Counted from the first letter of the stretch, positions 7,958-16,499 are shown. The stretch: DNA of 35,411 bases from CAYJPV01 sp964396055 (GCA_964396055.1 CAYNDV010000035.1:1-35411), one strand, 5' to 3'. The notes: generated by a model from the sequence alone, not told the origin. Translations and numbers: made by a program.

Positions 7958-7997
7958 CGGCCGGGCGGATCAGGGAGAACCGCCCCGGGTGGCCGTC
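7956..7997. terminator. Hairpin between convergent genes
   Basis: GACGGCC (7956-7962) pairs with GGCCGTC (7991-7997), and inside it GGGCGG (7963-7968) pairs with CCGCCC (7980-7985), leaving a 5-base bulge. It starts at the stop codon of the RND permease and ends shortly before the stop of the minus-strand DUF6599 gene. No U-tract follows, so it is a possible terminator or 3' mRNA stabiliser. Confidence 0.45.
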
Positions 7998-8019
7998 GCA
8001 TGCCCGGGGTCCCTCTGGG

Positions 8020-8907
8020 CTATCCCTTCGGCGCCTGCGTCAGGCGAAGCCTGATCTCCAGGCGCTTGCCCGCGACGGTCGCCACGCCGAACTTCTTCTC
8101 GTAGTCCTGGAACACCAGGCGCGTCGCGGCCTTCGCCGTGGGCTTCAGATACGAGTCGAGGTGTCCCACGAGGTAGCCGAACGCCGCCGTGGCCGCCGCC
8201 GGCGTCGGGTACTCCGCCACGACGAGCGTGGACGCCCCCGAGGCGTCCTTGTAGTCGCCCGCGACGGCGGTCAACTTGCCCCCCAGCGACAGCATGTCGC
8301 CTTCGCCCAGCGTGAAGATTGCCTGGAGGGTGTAGGTGCCGCGAATCAGCCGCTCCGACCCCGGCACGAGTCCGGGCTTCGGCAGCAGCGCCAGCGCCGG
8401 GATGGTGCCATCCGCGGGGATCGCCCTGGTAACGGCTGCCGCCGCCGCCACCAGCGCGGGCGTCACCGCCGCGCCGCCGCTCACGTTGTTGACGATGACG
8501 TAGTACCGGTCGCGCTGCAGCTGCAACTGGTGCTTGCTGACGGTATGGCGGGCCTTGAGGGCCGGGTCCGGCGTCTCCTTGCCGCGACGCGACACGTACA
8601 CCGCCCGCGCCGCCGTGGCGTCCGCCATCCGGTAGATCTCGACGCCCAGTTCGTTGGCGCCGTCCTTGTACCGCTGGATCGTCAGCTGATCGAATCCGAG
8701 TTCCAGGAACAGCTCGGCGCCGCCGTTGATGTAGCCGTACAGGTCGGCACTGGTATACGTCCGTGGCGGCGCGGACCTCTTGTAGGCGCCCGAGAACCCG
8801 TCGGCCGGCATCAGCTTCAGGTCTGCGGACTGGGCGGCGGCGAGGGCCGGGACGACCACGAACAGGGGCACAGCGAGCAGGGCGGCGGCAACAGCACGGA
8901 GTCTCAT
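8020..8907 (-). CDS. DUF6599 family exported protein
   Basis: This 295-residue protein has a clear signal peptide (MRLRAVAAALLAVPLFVVV, cleavage after AAA/AQS). The mature part carries the DUF6599 signature as I recall it: YTSADLYGYINGGAELFLELGF near residues 50-70, followed by alpha/beta repeats with VYVSRRG and VAEYPTPAAATAAFGYL. It should act in the periplasm or at the envelope; no catalytic residues are recognisable. The ATG lies 4 bases after the stop of the barrel-like gene upstream, so the two form an operon. DUF6599 proteins occur near DUF362/ferredoxin clusters in Acidobacteriota (from memory), and the same context is seen here. The function is unknown. Confidence 0.75.
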   Translation of the reverse strand: MRLRAVAAALLAVPLFVVVPALAAAQSADLKLMPADGFSGAYKRSAPPRTYTSADLYGYINGGAELFLELGFDQLTIQRYKDGANELGVEIYRMADATAARAVYVSRRGKETPDPALKARHTVSKHQLQLQRDRYYVIVNNVSGGAAVTPALVAAAAAVTRAIPADGTIPALALLPKPGLVPGSERLIRGTYTLQAIFTLGEGDMLSLGGKLTAVAGDYKDASGASTLVVAEYPTPAAATAAFGYLVGHLDSYLKPTAKAATRLVFQDYEKKFGVATVAGKRLEIRLRLTQAPKG

Positions 8908-8911
8908 GCGT

Positions 8912-9877
8912 TCACATTATCCCAATCGTGAGTCCCGCAAACAGGTGCCAGCGCGGGCGGACGTGGACGACTGCCGCGCCGGGTTCGAGGGCCGCGGCCA
9001 CGGTTGCGAGGTCAGGCACGAAGACGTCATCATCGGGGTCGACCAGGCGCTCCACGGTGATGCCCATCGGCTCGGGCGTACCCCCCAGATACACGCGCGC
9101 CCCGGCGACGAATCCGACGGCGCCGGCCGCCGGCACCCGGACGTCGGCTCCCAGGTAGGGGCCGACGATCCAGCGGCCCGCCTCCGGCTCCACCTCGATG
9201 CGGTGCTGCGACGGAAACAACGTCGAATGCCCACCCAACCGGAACGCCGTGTAGGCGAGGCTGCGAATCGGCCCGGTGACCCGATGCAGGCCCAGACCGC
9301 CCGAGACCGTCCCGCTCGCGCGGCCCGACCGGCCCACCCAGCGCAGCACCGGGCCGGCCACGATGGTCGTCACCCGGCGGGTGCCCTCCGTGTCAGCCCA
9401 CTCGGTGGTGCGCTCGACGTGGACCGGGCGCAGGATGTAGTCGGGCGGCTGGCGCGACAGGTAGTCGATGGCCACCGTATACGGCGTGTTGACCCCGCCG
9501 AGTTCCGCCCACGTGCGCGACACGGCAACTTCGATGCCGGCGTGCCGGGACACGAACAGCCGGACGCCCGCCTCCACGCCCCAGGCATGCCCGGCGTCGA
9601 GCGTCAGCGTCTGATTCGCCGCCGCCGAGCCCTCCATGGCCACCAGCGTCGGGGCGTACGTCGAGGTGACGCTGCCGCCGGTGGCCGGCGGCGACCACAC
9701 GCCCGCCGCCCACAGGTCGGCACGGCTGGCGGCTCCCGCCGCCGGGATCCCCTGCGCGGAGACCACCGACGGGAGCCAGGCACCGGTGAGGAGCACCAAC
9801 GCCGCTGTCCAGGCTGTCAGGCGCCATGCGCCGCGGTGGCGGCGCGGCCCGCGTCGAATTCCGAATCCCGTGGCCAT
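8912..9877 (-). CDS. Probable outer-membrane beta-barrel protein
   Basis: This 321-residue protein is not assigned to a named family. It starts with a long basic n-region and a hydrophobic signal segment (LTAWTAALVLLTGAW, cleavage near VSAQG). The mature part alternates short amphipathic strands with turns: GVEAGVRLFVSRHAGIEVAVSR, TTIVAGPVLRWVGR, VGPYLGADVRV, GFVAGARVYLGG. It ends in RPRWHLFAGLTIGIM, like a final barrel strand. This pattern fits small OmpA-like or porin-like barrels. GGAGG lies 9 bases before the ATG. It is followed after 4 bases by the DUF6599 gene. Upstream it is separated from the DUF362 gene by a heptamer array. Confidence 0.6.
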   Translation of the reverse strand: MATGFGIRRGPRRHRGAWRLTAWTAALVLLTGAWLPSVVSAQGIPAAGAASRADLWAAGVWSPPATGGSVTSTYAPTLVAMEGSAAANQTLTLDAGHAWGVEAGVRLFVSRHAGIEVAVSRTWAELGGVNTPYTVAIDYLSRQPPDYILRPVHVERTTEWADTEGTRRVTTIVAGPVLRWVGRSGRASGTVSGGLGLHRVTGPIRSLAYTAFRLGGHSTLFPSQHRIEVEPEAGRWIVGPYLGADVRVPAAGAVGFVAGARVYLGGTPEPMGITVERLVDPDDDVFVPDLATVAAALEPGAAVVHVRPRWHLFAGLTIGIM

Positions 9878-9908
9878 GACTCATCACCTCCAGGTGGTTC
9901 CGGCGTGA

Positions 9909-9975
9909 GCCTCCCAGCTTCTAGCCTCCAGCCTCTAGCCTCTAGCCTCTAGCCTCTAGCCTCCAGCTTGTAGCT
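9909..9975. repeat. Heptanucleotide tandem array (AGCCTCT)n, second copy
   Basis: Exact and near-exact AGCCTCT/AGCCTCC units fill this stretch. It lies between two minus-strand genes and overlaps the 3' end of the DUF362 gene, whose last residues (LEARG) and TAG stop are read from the array. This is the same arrangement as at 107-176, where the neighbouring protein ends GARG. Confidence 0.9.
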
Positions 9976-11172
9976 GATCTTCTCGGGCGTGGCCACGCCC
10001 AGCCCCAGCCGCTCCGCGTAGTACAGGTACTCCGTGAAGCGCGGATTCTCGTTCACGGCGATGCCCATCGCCTTGCGCTTGGCGACGAGCTGCCGGTGGC
10101 AGATCATGTCGAGCGCGAACGGGTCGGTGGCGAAGTAGAGCGAGTGGTTGTCGTAGACGAACTGCGCGTTCTTGTCGGGGCCGCCGTCGTACTGCGCGCG
10201 CAGGCCGTCGGTCACGTTCAGCACCAGCTTGTCGCGCACCACCGGCGCGGCGAGGACCTCGGTGCACACGTTGAAGAACAGCGGCGCGTGCAGGCGGCCG
10301 GTGTTGCACAGCGCGCCGTACCCCATGTTCTTCGTGGCCATCGAGATGCCGTGGCCGGTGTTCTTGTACGCCGCCAGGTTGACGATCCTGGTCAGCCGCT
10401 TCGTCAGCAGCTTGCCGAAGTACGAGTACTCCCCGTTGTAGACGTGCTGGTTCAGGTAGAACTCGTCGCTCGGGTACCCCCGCACGCCCTTCCCGACGAT
10501 GCCCTTCGCGAAGTAGTAGACGTCCTTGTCGAAGTTGTTCAGGCTGACGTGGTTGCCGTCCGGGCCCTTCCACGTGTTGCCCGTCTCGTCCATCGTCTGC
10601 AGCCCCTCGATCGTGATGCCGGGGAACCGCTCGGCGGTGAAGCCCGCGTCCTTGAGCATGTAGTCGAACCGGTCCCAGATGACGATGTTCGACTTCGGCA
10701 CCTTGTTGTCGACGAGCCACTTGATGACGGCGTCGGCGAGTTCGGGCCGGGTGTTGATGAGCGGCGGCCCCACCGGATTCACCTTGATGCCGACGACGTC
10801 CGTGGGCTCGAACAGCAGCGCGAAGCTGGCCTTCATGTCCTGGCCCGTCAGCGTCCGGATGCCGTGCTCGAACATCTCGTTGATGATTTTCGCGTCGAAC
10901 TTGTCGTTCACGAGCGATCGCGGATCCTTCACCTCGACCACCTTGCCCGGGAACGCGCCCGGCAGGGCGTGCTTGCCCTTGGGCACCTTCGTGAACTCGG
11001 CGATGTTGGTCTCGGGCGGCGGGGGAGGGGTGCGGTCCTGCGCCCCGGGCACGCCCGGCACGCCCAGGACAATGCCGCCGGCGACCGCCGACGCAGTGCC
11101 GAGTTTGACGAACTCGCGGCGGGTGACGTCCGACGAACTGGGCATCGGCTGGTACGGCTGGCGCTTCTTCAT
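9949..11172 (-). CDS. DUF362 protein with Tat signal
   Basis: This is a 407-residue DUF362 protein. The N-terminus carries a twin-arginine motif (TRREFVKLG at about residue 15-23) before a hydrophobic stretch, so it is probably exported folded, as expected for a protein with a cofactor or FeS partner. Core DUF362 features follow: DVVGIKVNPVGPP, VIKWLVDNKVPKSNIVIWDR, KNTGHGISMATKNMGYGAL and a C-terminal FATDPFALDMICHRQL. The start codon overlaps the stop of the upstream polyferredoxin gene (ATGA), so the two are translationally coupled. The reaction is unknown; DUF362 proteins are often found with ferredoxin-type proteins. The C-terminal residues come from the heptamer array. Confidence 0.85.
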   Translation of the reverse strand: MKKRQPYQPMPSSSDVTRREFVKLGTASAVAGGIVLGVPGVPGAQDRTPPPPPETNIAEFTKVPKGKHALPGAFPGKVVEVKDPRSLVNDKFDAKIINEMFEHGIRTLTGQDMKASFALLFEPTDVVGIKVNPVGPPLINTRPELADAVIKWLVDNKVPKSNIVIWDRFDYMLKDAGFTAERFPGITIEGLQTMDETGNTWKGPDGNHVSLNNFDKDVYYFAKGIVGKGVRGYPSDEFYLNQHVYNGEYSYFGKLLTKRLTRIVNLAAYKNTGHGISMATKNMGYGALCNTGRLHAPLFFNVCTEVLAAPVVRDKLVLNVTDGLRAQYDGGPDKNAQFVYDNHSLYFATDPFALDMICHRQLVAKRKAMGIAVNENPRFTEYLYYAERLGLGVATPEKISYKLEARG

Positions 11173-12974
11173 GACGGCCTCTGGAGGGGCTGGTTTTCCT
11201 GCAGCAAGAACTGGTTCGTCCGCGAGCGCGTCTCGCCGGCGCTCGTCACGTAGATGGCCGGACTGCCCTTGATGGGGCAGGCGTACTCGCAGGCGCCGCA
11301 CCCCGTGCAGCGCCTCGGATCTACATACGGTTGCCGGACCTGCCTGGTTTGCCCCTGGCTGTCGGTGACATCGGCCGGCACGAGGTAGATGGCCTTGGGC
11401 GACGTGGGGCACCACTCCTCGCAGACGATGCACTCCACGGCCATGCCCCAGGGCAGGCACCGGCCGCGATCGTAGAACGCCGTGCCGATGCGAATCGGCT
11501 CGCGGGGCGTGTCGGGCGGCGGCGAACCGCCGGAGGATTCCAACGTTGGAGTCTGCGACTCGCGGCGAACGTTCAGGGCGTCCGTGGCCTCCGCCGCGAG
11601 CCCCGAGTCCCGCGTCCCGAGCCCCGCGTCTCCTGTGCCTTGTCCCTTGCCCCTTGTCCCTGTCTTCTCCGCCACCGTGATCTCCCAGATCGCGCCGGTG
11701 GGGCAGACCTGCGAGCACAGCACGCAGTTCGGTTCGCAGTAGCCGATGCGGGGCACGAGCACCGGCGTCCACAGGCCTTCCACGCCCCCTTCGAACGCGG
11801 CCGGGTGCAGGGCGTTGTTGGGGCACACCTTCATGCAGTCGCCGCAGCGGATGCAGCGATCGAGGAAGTGCGACTCGTCGAGCGAGCCGGGCGGGCGGAT
11901 GAGGAACGTGCCGGCGGGCGTCTTCAGGCCGGGGCCCGAGCGCATCAGCGGCACCATGGCGGCGCCGGCGGCCAGGCTGGTGATGAGCGCCCGGCGTTTC
12001 AGTTCGGGCGTCTCGCGCGTCTGCTTCGCCGGGGACGGGCGCGTGGACCAGGCGAACGAGATGCCGCCGGTGGGGCAGTCGCTCAGGCAGTTCAGGCAGA
12101 GGTGGCACTCGGCCTTGCGCCACGTGGCGCCCGGCACGGGATCGTCGCCGCCCTGGCAGTGCATCAGGCAACGGCGGCAGTCGTCGCACTTCTCCTCGTG
12201 CTTGCGCATCTGCACCAGCGACCAGCGCGAGCACACGCCGAGCAGCGCGCCGAGCGGACAGATGGCGCGGCACCAGAACCGCGTGACGCGCGTGTTGAGG
12301 ACGAGGACGAAGACGAAGAGCCCGCCGATCAGGAACGCCTGGTTGAAGTGGGGCTGCTTGAAGCTGAGCACCGTGGCGTTGAGCACGAAGCCCAGGCCGT
12401 CGACCAGGGGCTGCGCGTACCCGAGGGGCCACGTGTAGATCGTGTCGAGCCCCGCGCGGATGGCCGCGTTGAACGTCGGCAGCACCGCGATGGCCATCGA
12501 CCGGACCAGGAACGACAGCGGATCGAGCATCAGGCCCAGCGCCGAACCGAAGAGCGCCATCACGAGGACGGCCGCCAGCACGTAGTACTTCGTGGCCTGC
12601 CAGCGTTTGTAGCGGTTCGACTCGATGAGCTTCGGGCCGCGCTTCGCGTCCGATCGCAGGCTGCCGATGAAGTGATTGAGCGTGCCGAGCGGGCACATCC
12701 AGCCGCAGAAGGCCCGGCCCACCAGGAGGGCGAGCAGCAGGAACGGCACGGCCCAGAGCAGGTTGCGGTAGAGCGTGCCGGTCGAGAGTGCCGTGGCCAG
12801 CGCCACCAGCGGGTCGGCTTCGAGGAACCAGCCCACCGGCCACGGGATGCGCACGTCGAGGGCGGCCGAGCGGATCGAGCCCGGGAACTCGGTGCGCACG
12901 AGCAGGAAGACGAACAGCGCGAAGAAGACGATCTGCGAGGTGAGGCGCAGGCGGCGCAGGGTAGCGTGCGTCAT
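11169..12974 (-). CDS. Membrane-bound polyferredoxin (NapH/NosR-like)
   Basis: This 601-residue membrane iron-sulfur protein is likely to pass electrons between the membrane and periplasmic partners. The N-terminal half has about six membrane segments and NapH/NosR-type motifs CGWMCPLG (about residue 90) and CRAICPLGALLG (about 237). Cysteine clusters follow: CDDCRRCLMHC, CHLCLNCLSDCP, CIRCGDCMKVCP, CVLCSQVCP, CIVCEEWCP and CTGCGACEYACP, enough for several [4Fe-4S] clusters. Mid-protein KRRALITSLAAGAAMVPL resembles a second membrane anchor or an internal Tat-like segment, as if NapH-like and NapG-like parts were fused. Between two cluster domains lies a Gly/Thr/Arg-rich linker encoded by a heptanucleotide array (11602-11664). 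It overlaps the next DUF362 gene by ATGA and starts 3 bases after the preceding DUF362 stop. Confidence 0.87.
   Translation of the reverse strand: MTHATLRRLRLTSQIVFFALFVFLLVRTEFPGSIRSAALDVRIPWPVGWFLEADPLVALATALSTGTLYRNLLWAVPFLLLALLVGRAFCGWMCPLGTLNHFIGSLRSDAKRGPKLIESNRYKRWQATKYYVLAAVLVMALFGSALGLMLDPLSFLVRSMAIAVLPTFNAAIRAGLDTIYTWPLGYAQPLVDGLGFVLNATVLSFKQPHFNQAFLIGGLFVFVLVLNTRVTRFWCRAICPLGALLGVCSRWSLVQMRKHEEKCDDCRRCLMHCQGGDDPVPGATWRKAECHLCLNCLSDCPTGGISFAWSTRPSPAKQTRETPELKRRALITSLAAGAAMVPLMRSGPGLKTPAGTFLIRPPGSLDESHFLDRCIRCGDCMKVCPNNALHPAAFEGGVEGLWTPVLVPRIGYCEPNCVLCSQVCPTGAIWEITVAEKTGTRGKGQGTGDAGLGTRDSGLAAEATDALNVRRESQTPTLESSGGSPPPDTPREPIRIGTAFYDRGRCLPWGMAVECIVCEEWCPTSPKAIYLVPADVTDSQGQTRQVRQPYVDPRRCTGCGACEYACPIKGSPAIYVTSAGETRSRTNQFLLQENQPLQRPS
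11602..11664. repeat. In-frame heptanucleotide array inside the polyferredoxin gene
   Basis: Nine consecutive 7-base units can be read: CCCGAGT, CCCGCGT, CCCGAGC, CCCGCGT, CTCCTGT, GCCTTGT, CCCTTGC, CCCTTGT, CCCTGTC. The total of 63 bases is a multiple of both 7 and 3, so the frame is kept. It encodes about 21 residues of low-complexity linker (GTRGKGQGTGDAGLGTRDSG) between ferredoxin domains. The unit differs from the AGCCTCT arrays. Confidence 0.85.
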
Positions 12975-12977
12975 CGG

Positions 12978-13970
12978 TTACACCGTCACCGTCTGCGTCC
13001 GCAGCGACGCGAAATCGGCGCGGCCGACTCCGCGCTCCTCGGCCAGCCGCACGAACCGCAGGCGCGGCACGTCGAGATCCCACCAGGCCTTGGCTGCGTA
13101 GGCGTCCACGGCCACCGGGTCCACGCTGGCAATCACCGTGTTCTTCTGCTCCACATCGTCGAGGCTGCCGCCGGTGGGGCCGCTGCGCATCAGGACGCGG
13201 TACGCGTCGAGCACGGTGAGCGTGGGCTTGGCGAACGCCGACAGGTCCACGATGCTCTCGTGGATACGCTGGTGGAGGCGGTTGCGGTCGCCGCCGATGA
13301 GGCCGTACCAGTTCTTCATGCCCAGCGTCACGCCGGTGAGGCTGTGGTGCTTGGCAATGGGCACGTTGATGAGCTTGTCGGCGTCGAGGAAGGGCTCGAG
13401 CACGGGCCACTCGCCCAGCGTCTGGCCCCTGAGATCGACCTTCGTGAAGAACCGCGGCTCGGGCAGCACCACCTCGGCGCCGGCGGCGCGCGCGGCGGCG
13501 GCGATGCCGGAGCGATCGAAGCAGGCCTCGGCGGCGTTGCACGTGACGTCGGTGACGATGACCGACCGCGCGCCGGCGGCCAGACAGAGCCGCACGACCT
13601 CGGCGACGGCGTCGGGGTTGGTGGTGGCGCCCTGCTCGGGCAGCCGGTCCCAGGCCACGTTGGGCTTCACCACCACGGTCTCGCCGCGCGTGACGAAGCG
13701 GCCCATGCCGCCCATCTCCTCGATGGCGCGGCGGACCAGGGCCGCGGGGCCCGCCTGCTCGCCCTGCGCCACCACGAGTTCCGGCAGGTCCGGGCGGTCC
13801 GCGACGCGATGATCCAGTTCGATCTGGCGGGCGGCAGCCTCGCGGGGACGCTCGCTGCGGCCCGAGAGATACGCGCCGGCGCCGAGGGCGGCGGCGCTGG
13901 CGCCGCCGAGGCGGAGTACGCGCAGCAGGAAAGCGCGGCGTTCGTTGGGGGGGGAGTCGGGGACGGGCAT
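12978..13970 (-). CDS. DUF362 protein, second copy
   Basis: This 330-residue DUF362 protein is the first gene of the minus-strand cluster. ATG 13970 is chosen because GGAG lies about 8 bases upstream; a GTG two codons earlier is too close to the same site. The N-terminus has paired arginines before a hydrophobic Ala/Gly-rich segment (NERRAFLLRVLRLGGASAAALGAGAYL), a Tat-like or signal-anchor sequence. Core motifs are TVVVKPNVAW, ARSVIVTDVTCN, LINVPIAKHHSLTGVTLGMKNWYGLIGGDR and VASVDPVAVDAYAA. MKNWYGLIGGDR and the DPVAVD region are typical of the family. The polyferredoxin gene starts 3 bases after its stop. A role in a membrane-linked redox process is inferred from the neighbours only. Confidence 0.87.
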   Translation of the reverse strand: MPVPDSPPNERRAFLLRVLRLGGASAAALGAGAYLSGRSERPREAAARQIELDHRVADRPDLPELVVAQGEQAGPAALVRRAIEEMGGMGRFVTRGETVVVKPNVAWDRLPEQGATTNPDAVAEVVRLCLAAGARSVIVTDVTCNAAEACFDRSGIAAAARAAGAEVVLPEPRFFTKVDLRGQTLGEWPVLEPFLDADKLINVPIAKHHSLTGVTLGMKNWYGLIGGDRNRLHQRIHESIVDLSAFAKPTLTVLDAYRVLMRSGPTGGSLDDVEQKNTVIASVDPVAVDAYAAKAWWDLDVPRLRFVRLAEERGVGRADFASLRTQTVTV

Positions 13971-14024
13971 CAGCACTCTCCTCAGACGAGAGAAGGGCCT
14001 TCACGGCCGCCCCATCATCGCACA

Positions 14025-14065
14025 AAAAGGGGCCAGGCCCCTTTTGCGAATGCCCTAAAAACGCG
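14025..14065. repeat. RAYT-associated palindrome, copy A1 (with tail)
   Basis: The palindrome is AAAAGGGGCC, one A, then GGCCCCTTTT (14025-14045). It continues into a tail GCGAATGCCCTAAAA-ACGCG that is nearly the same in copy A5 inside addA and, as its complement, in copy A4. It lies upstream of the transposase gene, with its tail pointing toward that gene. As RNA it would form a GC stem with flanking A and T runs, a shape shared with bidirectional terminators. Confidence 0.88.
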
Positions 14066-14108
14066 GCACGGACCTTGCGCTCAAACTGGTTCCAGGAGAG
14101 ACCTGTCC

Positions 14109-14726
14109 ATGCCGCGGCCACCTCGATTCATCGCCGAAGGCGTTCCGGTTCACGTTGTCAACCGAGGCAACGAGCGCCGAGCGATCTTCTCGGATCTCAC
14201 TGACTACGACGCGTTTCTACGGTTCATGTCCGAGGCTGGGGATCGGTTCGCCGTCGACGTCGACGGGTATTGCCTCATGCCGAACCACATACACCTGGTT
14301 CTGCGCCAGAGAGAGGCAGGCGCAGTTTCTGCGTACCTCCACCTGGTGCAGACGTTGAGCGCCATGCGATTCCGTGAGGGGACGAGCACGGCAGGGCTGG
14401 GCCACGTATTCCAGAGGCGGTTCTGGAGTTGCGCGGTCCCCGACGAAGGTGCGTATGTCCGGTTGCTTCGCTACGTGGAGGCCAATGCGCTGCGTGCCGG
14501 GCTCGTCGGGCGGGCCGAGGATTGGCGCTGGGGCAGTCTGTGGGAACGCGTCACAGGCGCACGTCGTCTGCTGGCCCAGCCGATGGTCTCCCTGCCCACG
14601 GATTGGTGCGCCTTCGTCAACACGGCGATGCCCGCCAGCGACCTTGAGACGATTCGCCATCCGAGTCACCGCGGGCGACCGCGAAGCGCCGCCAACAGGA
14701 TTTCAAGCAGGACTCCCGTATCTTGA
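14109..14726 (+). CDS. REP-associated tyrosine transposase (RAYT, Y1 HUH family)
   Basis: This 205-residue protein belongs to the Y1/IS200-like single-strand HUH nucleases of the RAYT type, which cut REP hairpins. Visible features are HVVNRGNERRAIF (residues 15-27), the HUH motif in YCLMPNHIHLVL (His60, His62), and the RAYT signature RYVEANALRAGLV (121-133) with candidate catalytic tyrosines 116 and 122, then DWRWGSL. AGGAGAG lies about 8 bases before the ATG. It is complete and looks intact. It is bracketed by palindromes A1 and A2 in opposite orientation (central A versus T), as RAYT genes usually are by REP sequences. Three more copies of the palindrome lie elsewhere in the window. Confidence 0.9.
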   Translation: MPRPPRFIAEGVPVHVVNRGNERRAIFSDLTDYDAFLRFMSEAGDRFAVDVDGYCLMPNHIHLVLRQREAGAVSAYLHLVQTLSAMRFREGTSTAGLGHVFQRRFWSCAVPDEGAYVRLLRYVEANALRAGLVGRAEDWRWGSLWERVTGARRLLAQPMVSLPTDWCAFVNTAMPASDLETIRHPSHRGRPRSAANRISSRTPVS

Positions 14727-14743
14727 CCCGCGCCGAACGCCGG

Positions 14744-14764
14744 AAAAGGGGCCTGGCCCCTTTT
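14744..14764. repeat. RAYT-associated palindrome, copy A2 (no tail)
   Basis: AAAAGGGGCC, one T, then GGCCCCTTTT, with two further T bases. It lies 17 bases after the transposase stop and ends next to the stop of the minus-strand hydrolase. It sits between convergent genes and has A and T runs on both sides, so it can also serve as a bidirectional terminator. The tail seen in A1 is absent. Confidence 0.88.
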
Positions 14765-14765
14765 T

Positions 14766-15974
14766 TCAGCGCGGGGTGGCCAGGCGGAACGCGAGGGGCG
14801 GCGTGGCGGCCACGCACGAGATATCGAGCGCCGCCGCGTCGCCGCCCGCGATAAACGCCGCGATCAGCCCGGTCACGCACGCATCGGCATCGTTGTGGCT
14901 GCGGGCCGGCAGGCGAAGCACGCGGCCCTTCGACAGTCCGGCCGCGACCCGCTCCGCGTAGGCCGGCGGTGTCGTGTTGTCCAGTTCGCCCGTCAGCAGC
15001 AGGGCCGGCACGTCGCTGACGACCGGGCGATGCAGGTTCGCCGGCGCCGGGCCCGTCGGCCACGTCCCGCACTCGGCCAGTTGGTAACGGAGCGGGAATT
15101 CCCCAACGAATGTCCCATCGGTGGCGGGGGCGATGGCCTGGCGATCCACCTGGGGCATCGACTCGCCGCACAGGAGCGCGAGGAACAGCCCCTTCGGGAT
15201 GAGCGGCGGCGCCGCGCCCGATTCCTGGGCCGTGATCGTGGCCGGGATGTCGAATCGCCCCTGGTCCACCTCGTGGATCATCAACGGCACGTCGCGGATG
15301 CCGCGCGACGACGTCAGCATCGCATTCAGAAGGTCGCGGAGCGCGCGGTCGTCCAGGCGTACGGCGACGGGTGAGCCGTCCGGACCCTCGGTCTGTGTCT
15401 CGACCGGCGTCCGGGCCAGCCGCTGCAGCACCCGATCGAGCCTGGCCGGCAGGTCGCCGAAGGCGGCACCGCACCGGGCATCGCTCGCGCACGCCTGCGC
15501 CACCAGGTCGAACGACCGCTGCGCCGACCGTGCCAGGTCGAGCCACATCGGCACGTCGAGCGCCATCGCCCCGTGCAGGGCGACGCTCCGCACCCGCCCC
15601 GGATGCCGCTGGAGGAAGACCTGCGCGGCCTTGGTGCCGTACGACATGCCGTAGAGATTCGCCTGCCGGTAGCCCAGCCAGGTCAGCATGTCCGCCAGGT
15701 CGTCCATCGCCTGGTTGGTGCCGTACTGACGGAGGTCGGCGCGGGCGTCAAGGCTGGCCCGGCAGACGGCCAGTTCCTCCAGGTGGCGGGCCTGATGCTC
15801 GGGACGTGGCATGAGGGGCGTCAGGTTGGGGCAGGCAAGGGCGTTCGACTTGCCGGTGCCCAGCTGATCGACGAGGACGATGTCGCGCGTCGGCCGCAGG
15901 GCCGCCAAGGTCCGGCTGAACATCGGGACATAGCGCGTGGCCGGGATGACGCCCCCGCCGGCGAGGTAAACCAC
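14766..15974 (-). pseudogene. Alpha/beta hydrolase, 5'-truncated
   Basis: The open frame gives 402 residues starting at a GTG (MVYLAGGGVIPATRY). It has a full catalytic set: nucleophile in GMSYGTKAA, an aspartate in LLTGELDNTTPP and a histidine in ARSHNDAD. This resembles the TAP-like/prolyl-aminopeptidase-type exported hydrolases. Those usually have a signal peptide and roughly 80-100 residues before the YLAGGPG oxyanion-loop motif; here the frame begins at that motif. The break point coincides with palindrome A3, only 9 bases upstream, and no ribosome binding site is seen. I therefore read it as a truncated gene, though a short functional protein cannot be excluded. A second copy of its 3' end lies at 17101-17262. 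Confidence 0.65.
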
Positions 15975-15983
15975 GGAGTATGC

Positions 15984-16004
15984 AAAAGGGGCCTGGCCCC
16001 TTTT
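15984..16004. repeat. RAYT-associated palindrome, copy A3 (no tail)
   Basis: AAAAGGGGCC, one T, then GGCCCCTTTT plus one T. It lies between the truncated 5' end of the hydrolase and the start of the LysM gene. Its 3' flank (TTTTTCCAGC) resembles that of A2 (TTTTTTCAGC). A possible -10 box, TACAAT, lies at 16029-16034 before the LysM gene. Confidence 0.88.
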
Positions 16005-16077
16005 TCCAGCCGGGGGCGCCGCACGAGACTACAATGCACGTTAGGGAGCCCCGACACCTGCATGAAGGGAGATCACA

Positions 16078-16469
16078 TGGCCGACCTCGACGCGCTCAAG
16101 AAGAAGTACGAAGCGGTGTTCGCCCACGCCCAGCGCCGCGGCGTGATTGTCACCAACGCCCACATCGAGCAGGGCAAGCTGCTCATCCGGGCGAAGATGG
16201 CCAATGACAAGATCAAGAACGAGTTGTGGGATCACATCAAGGCCGCCGACCCCGCCTACGGCGACCTGCTCGTCGACTTCAGCATCGACGCCACGCTGAA
16301 GGTGCCCGAGACGATCTACGAGGTGAAGGGCGGCGACACGTTGTCGAAGATCGCGAAGTCCTTCTACGGCGACGCGAACAAGTACATGAAGATCTTCGAG
16401 GCCAACAAGGATCAGCTGGCGGACCCCGACAAGATTAAGGTCGGCCAGAAGCTGCGGATCCCGGACTAG
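16078..16469 (+). CDS. LysM-domain protein (YgaU-like)
   Basis: This 130-residue protein has no signal peptide. Residues 1-75 form an alpha/beta region (VIVTNAHIEQGKLLIRAKMANDKIKNELWDHI) like the BON-type N-domain of YgaU. Residues about 80-130 are a LysM module (ETIYEVKGGDTLSKIAKSFYGDANKYMKIFEANKD ... IKVGQKLRIPD), which binds peptidoglycan or similar glycans. YgaU itself is a soluble potassium-binding protein in E. coli, so a similar role is possible but not shown. AAGGGAG lies 5 bases before the ATG. The YidB-like gene follows after 30 bases, so they are probably co-transcribed. Confidence 0.85.
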
Positions 16470-16499
16470 CCGGCCCCGCCGGTCTGCAAGGAGGGCATC

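Noticed and set aside
11173..14121. N-terminal extension of the DUF362 frame to about 1390 residues
   Set aside because: The extra part is an out-of-frame shadow of the polyferredoxin and second DUF362 genes; the real start at 11172 has an ATGA overlap and a Tat signal.
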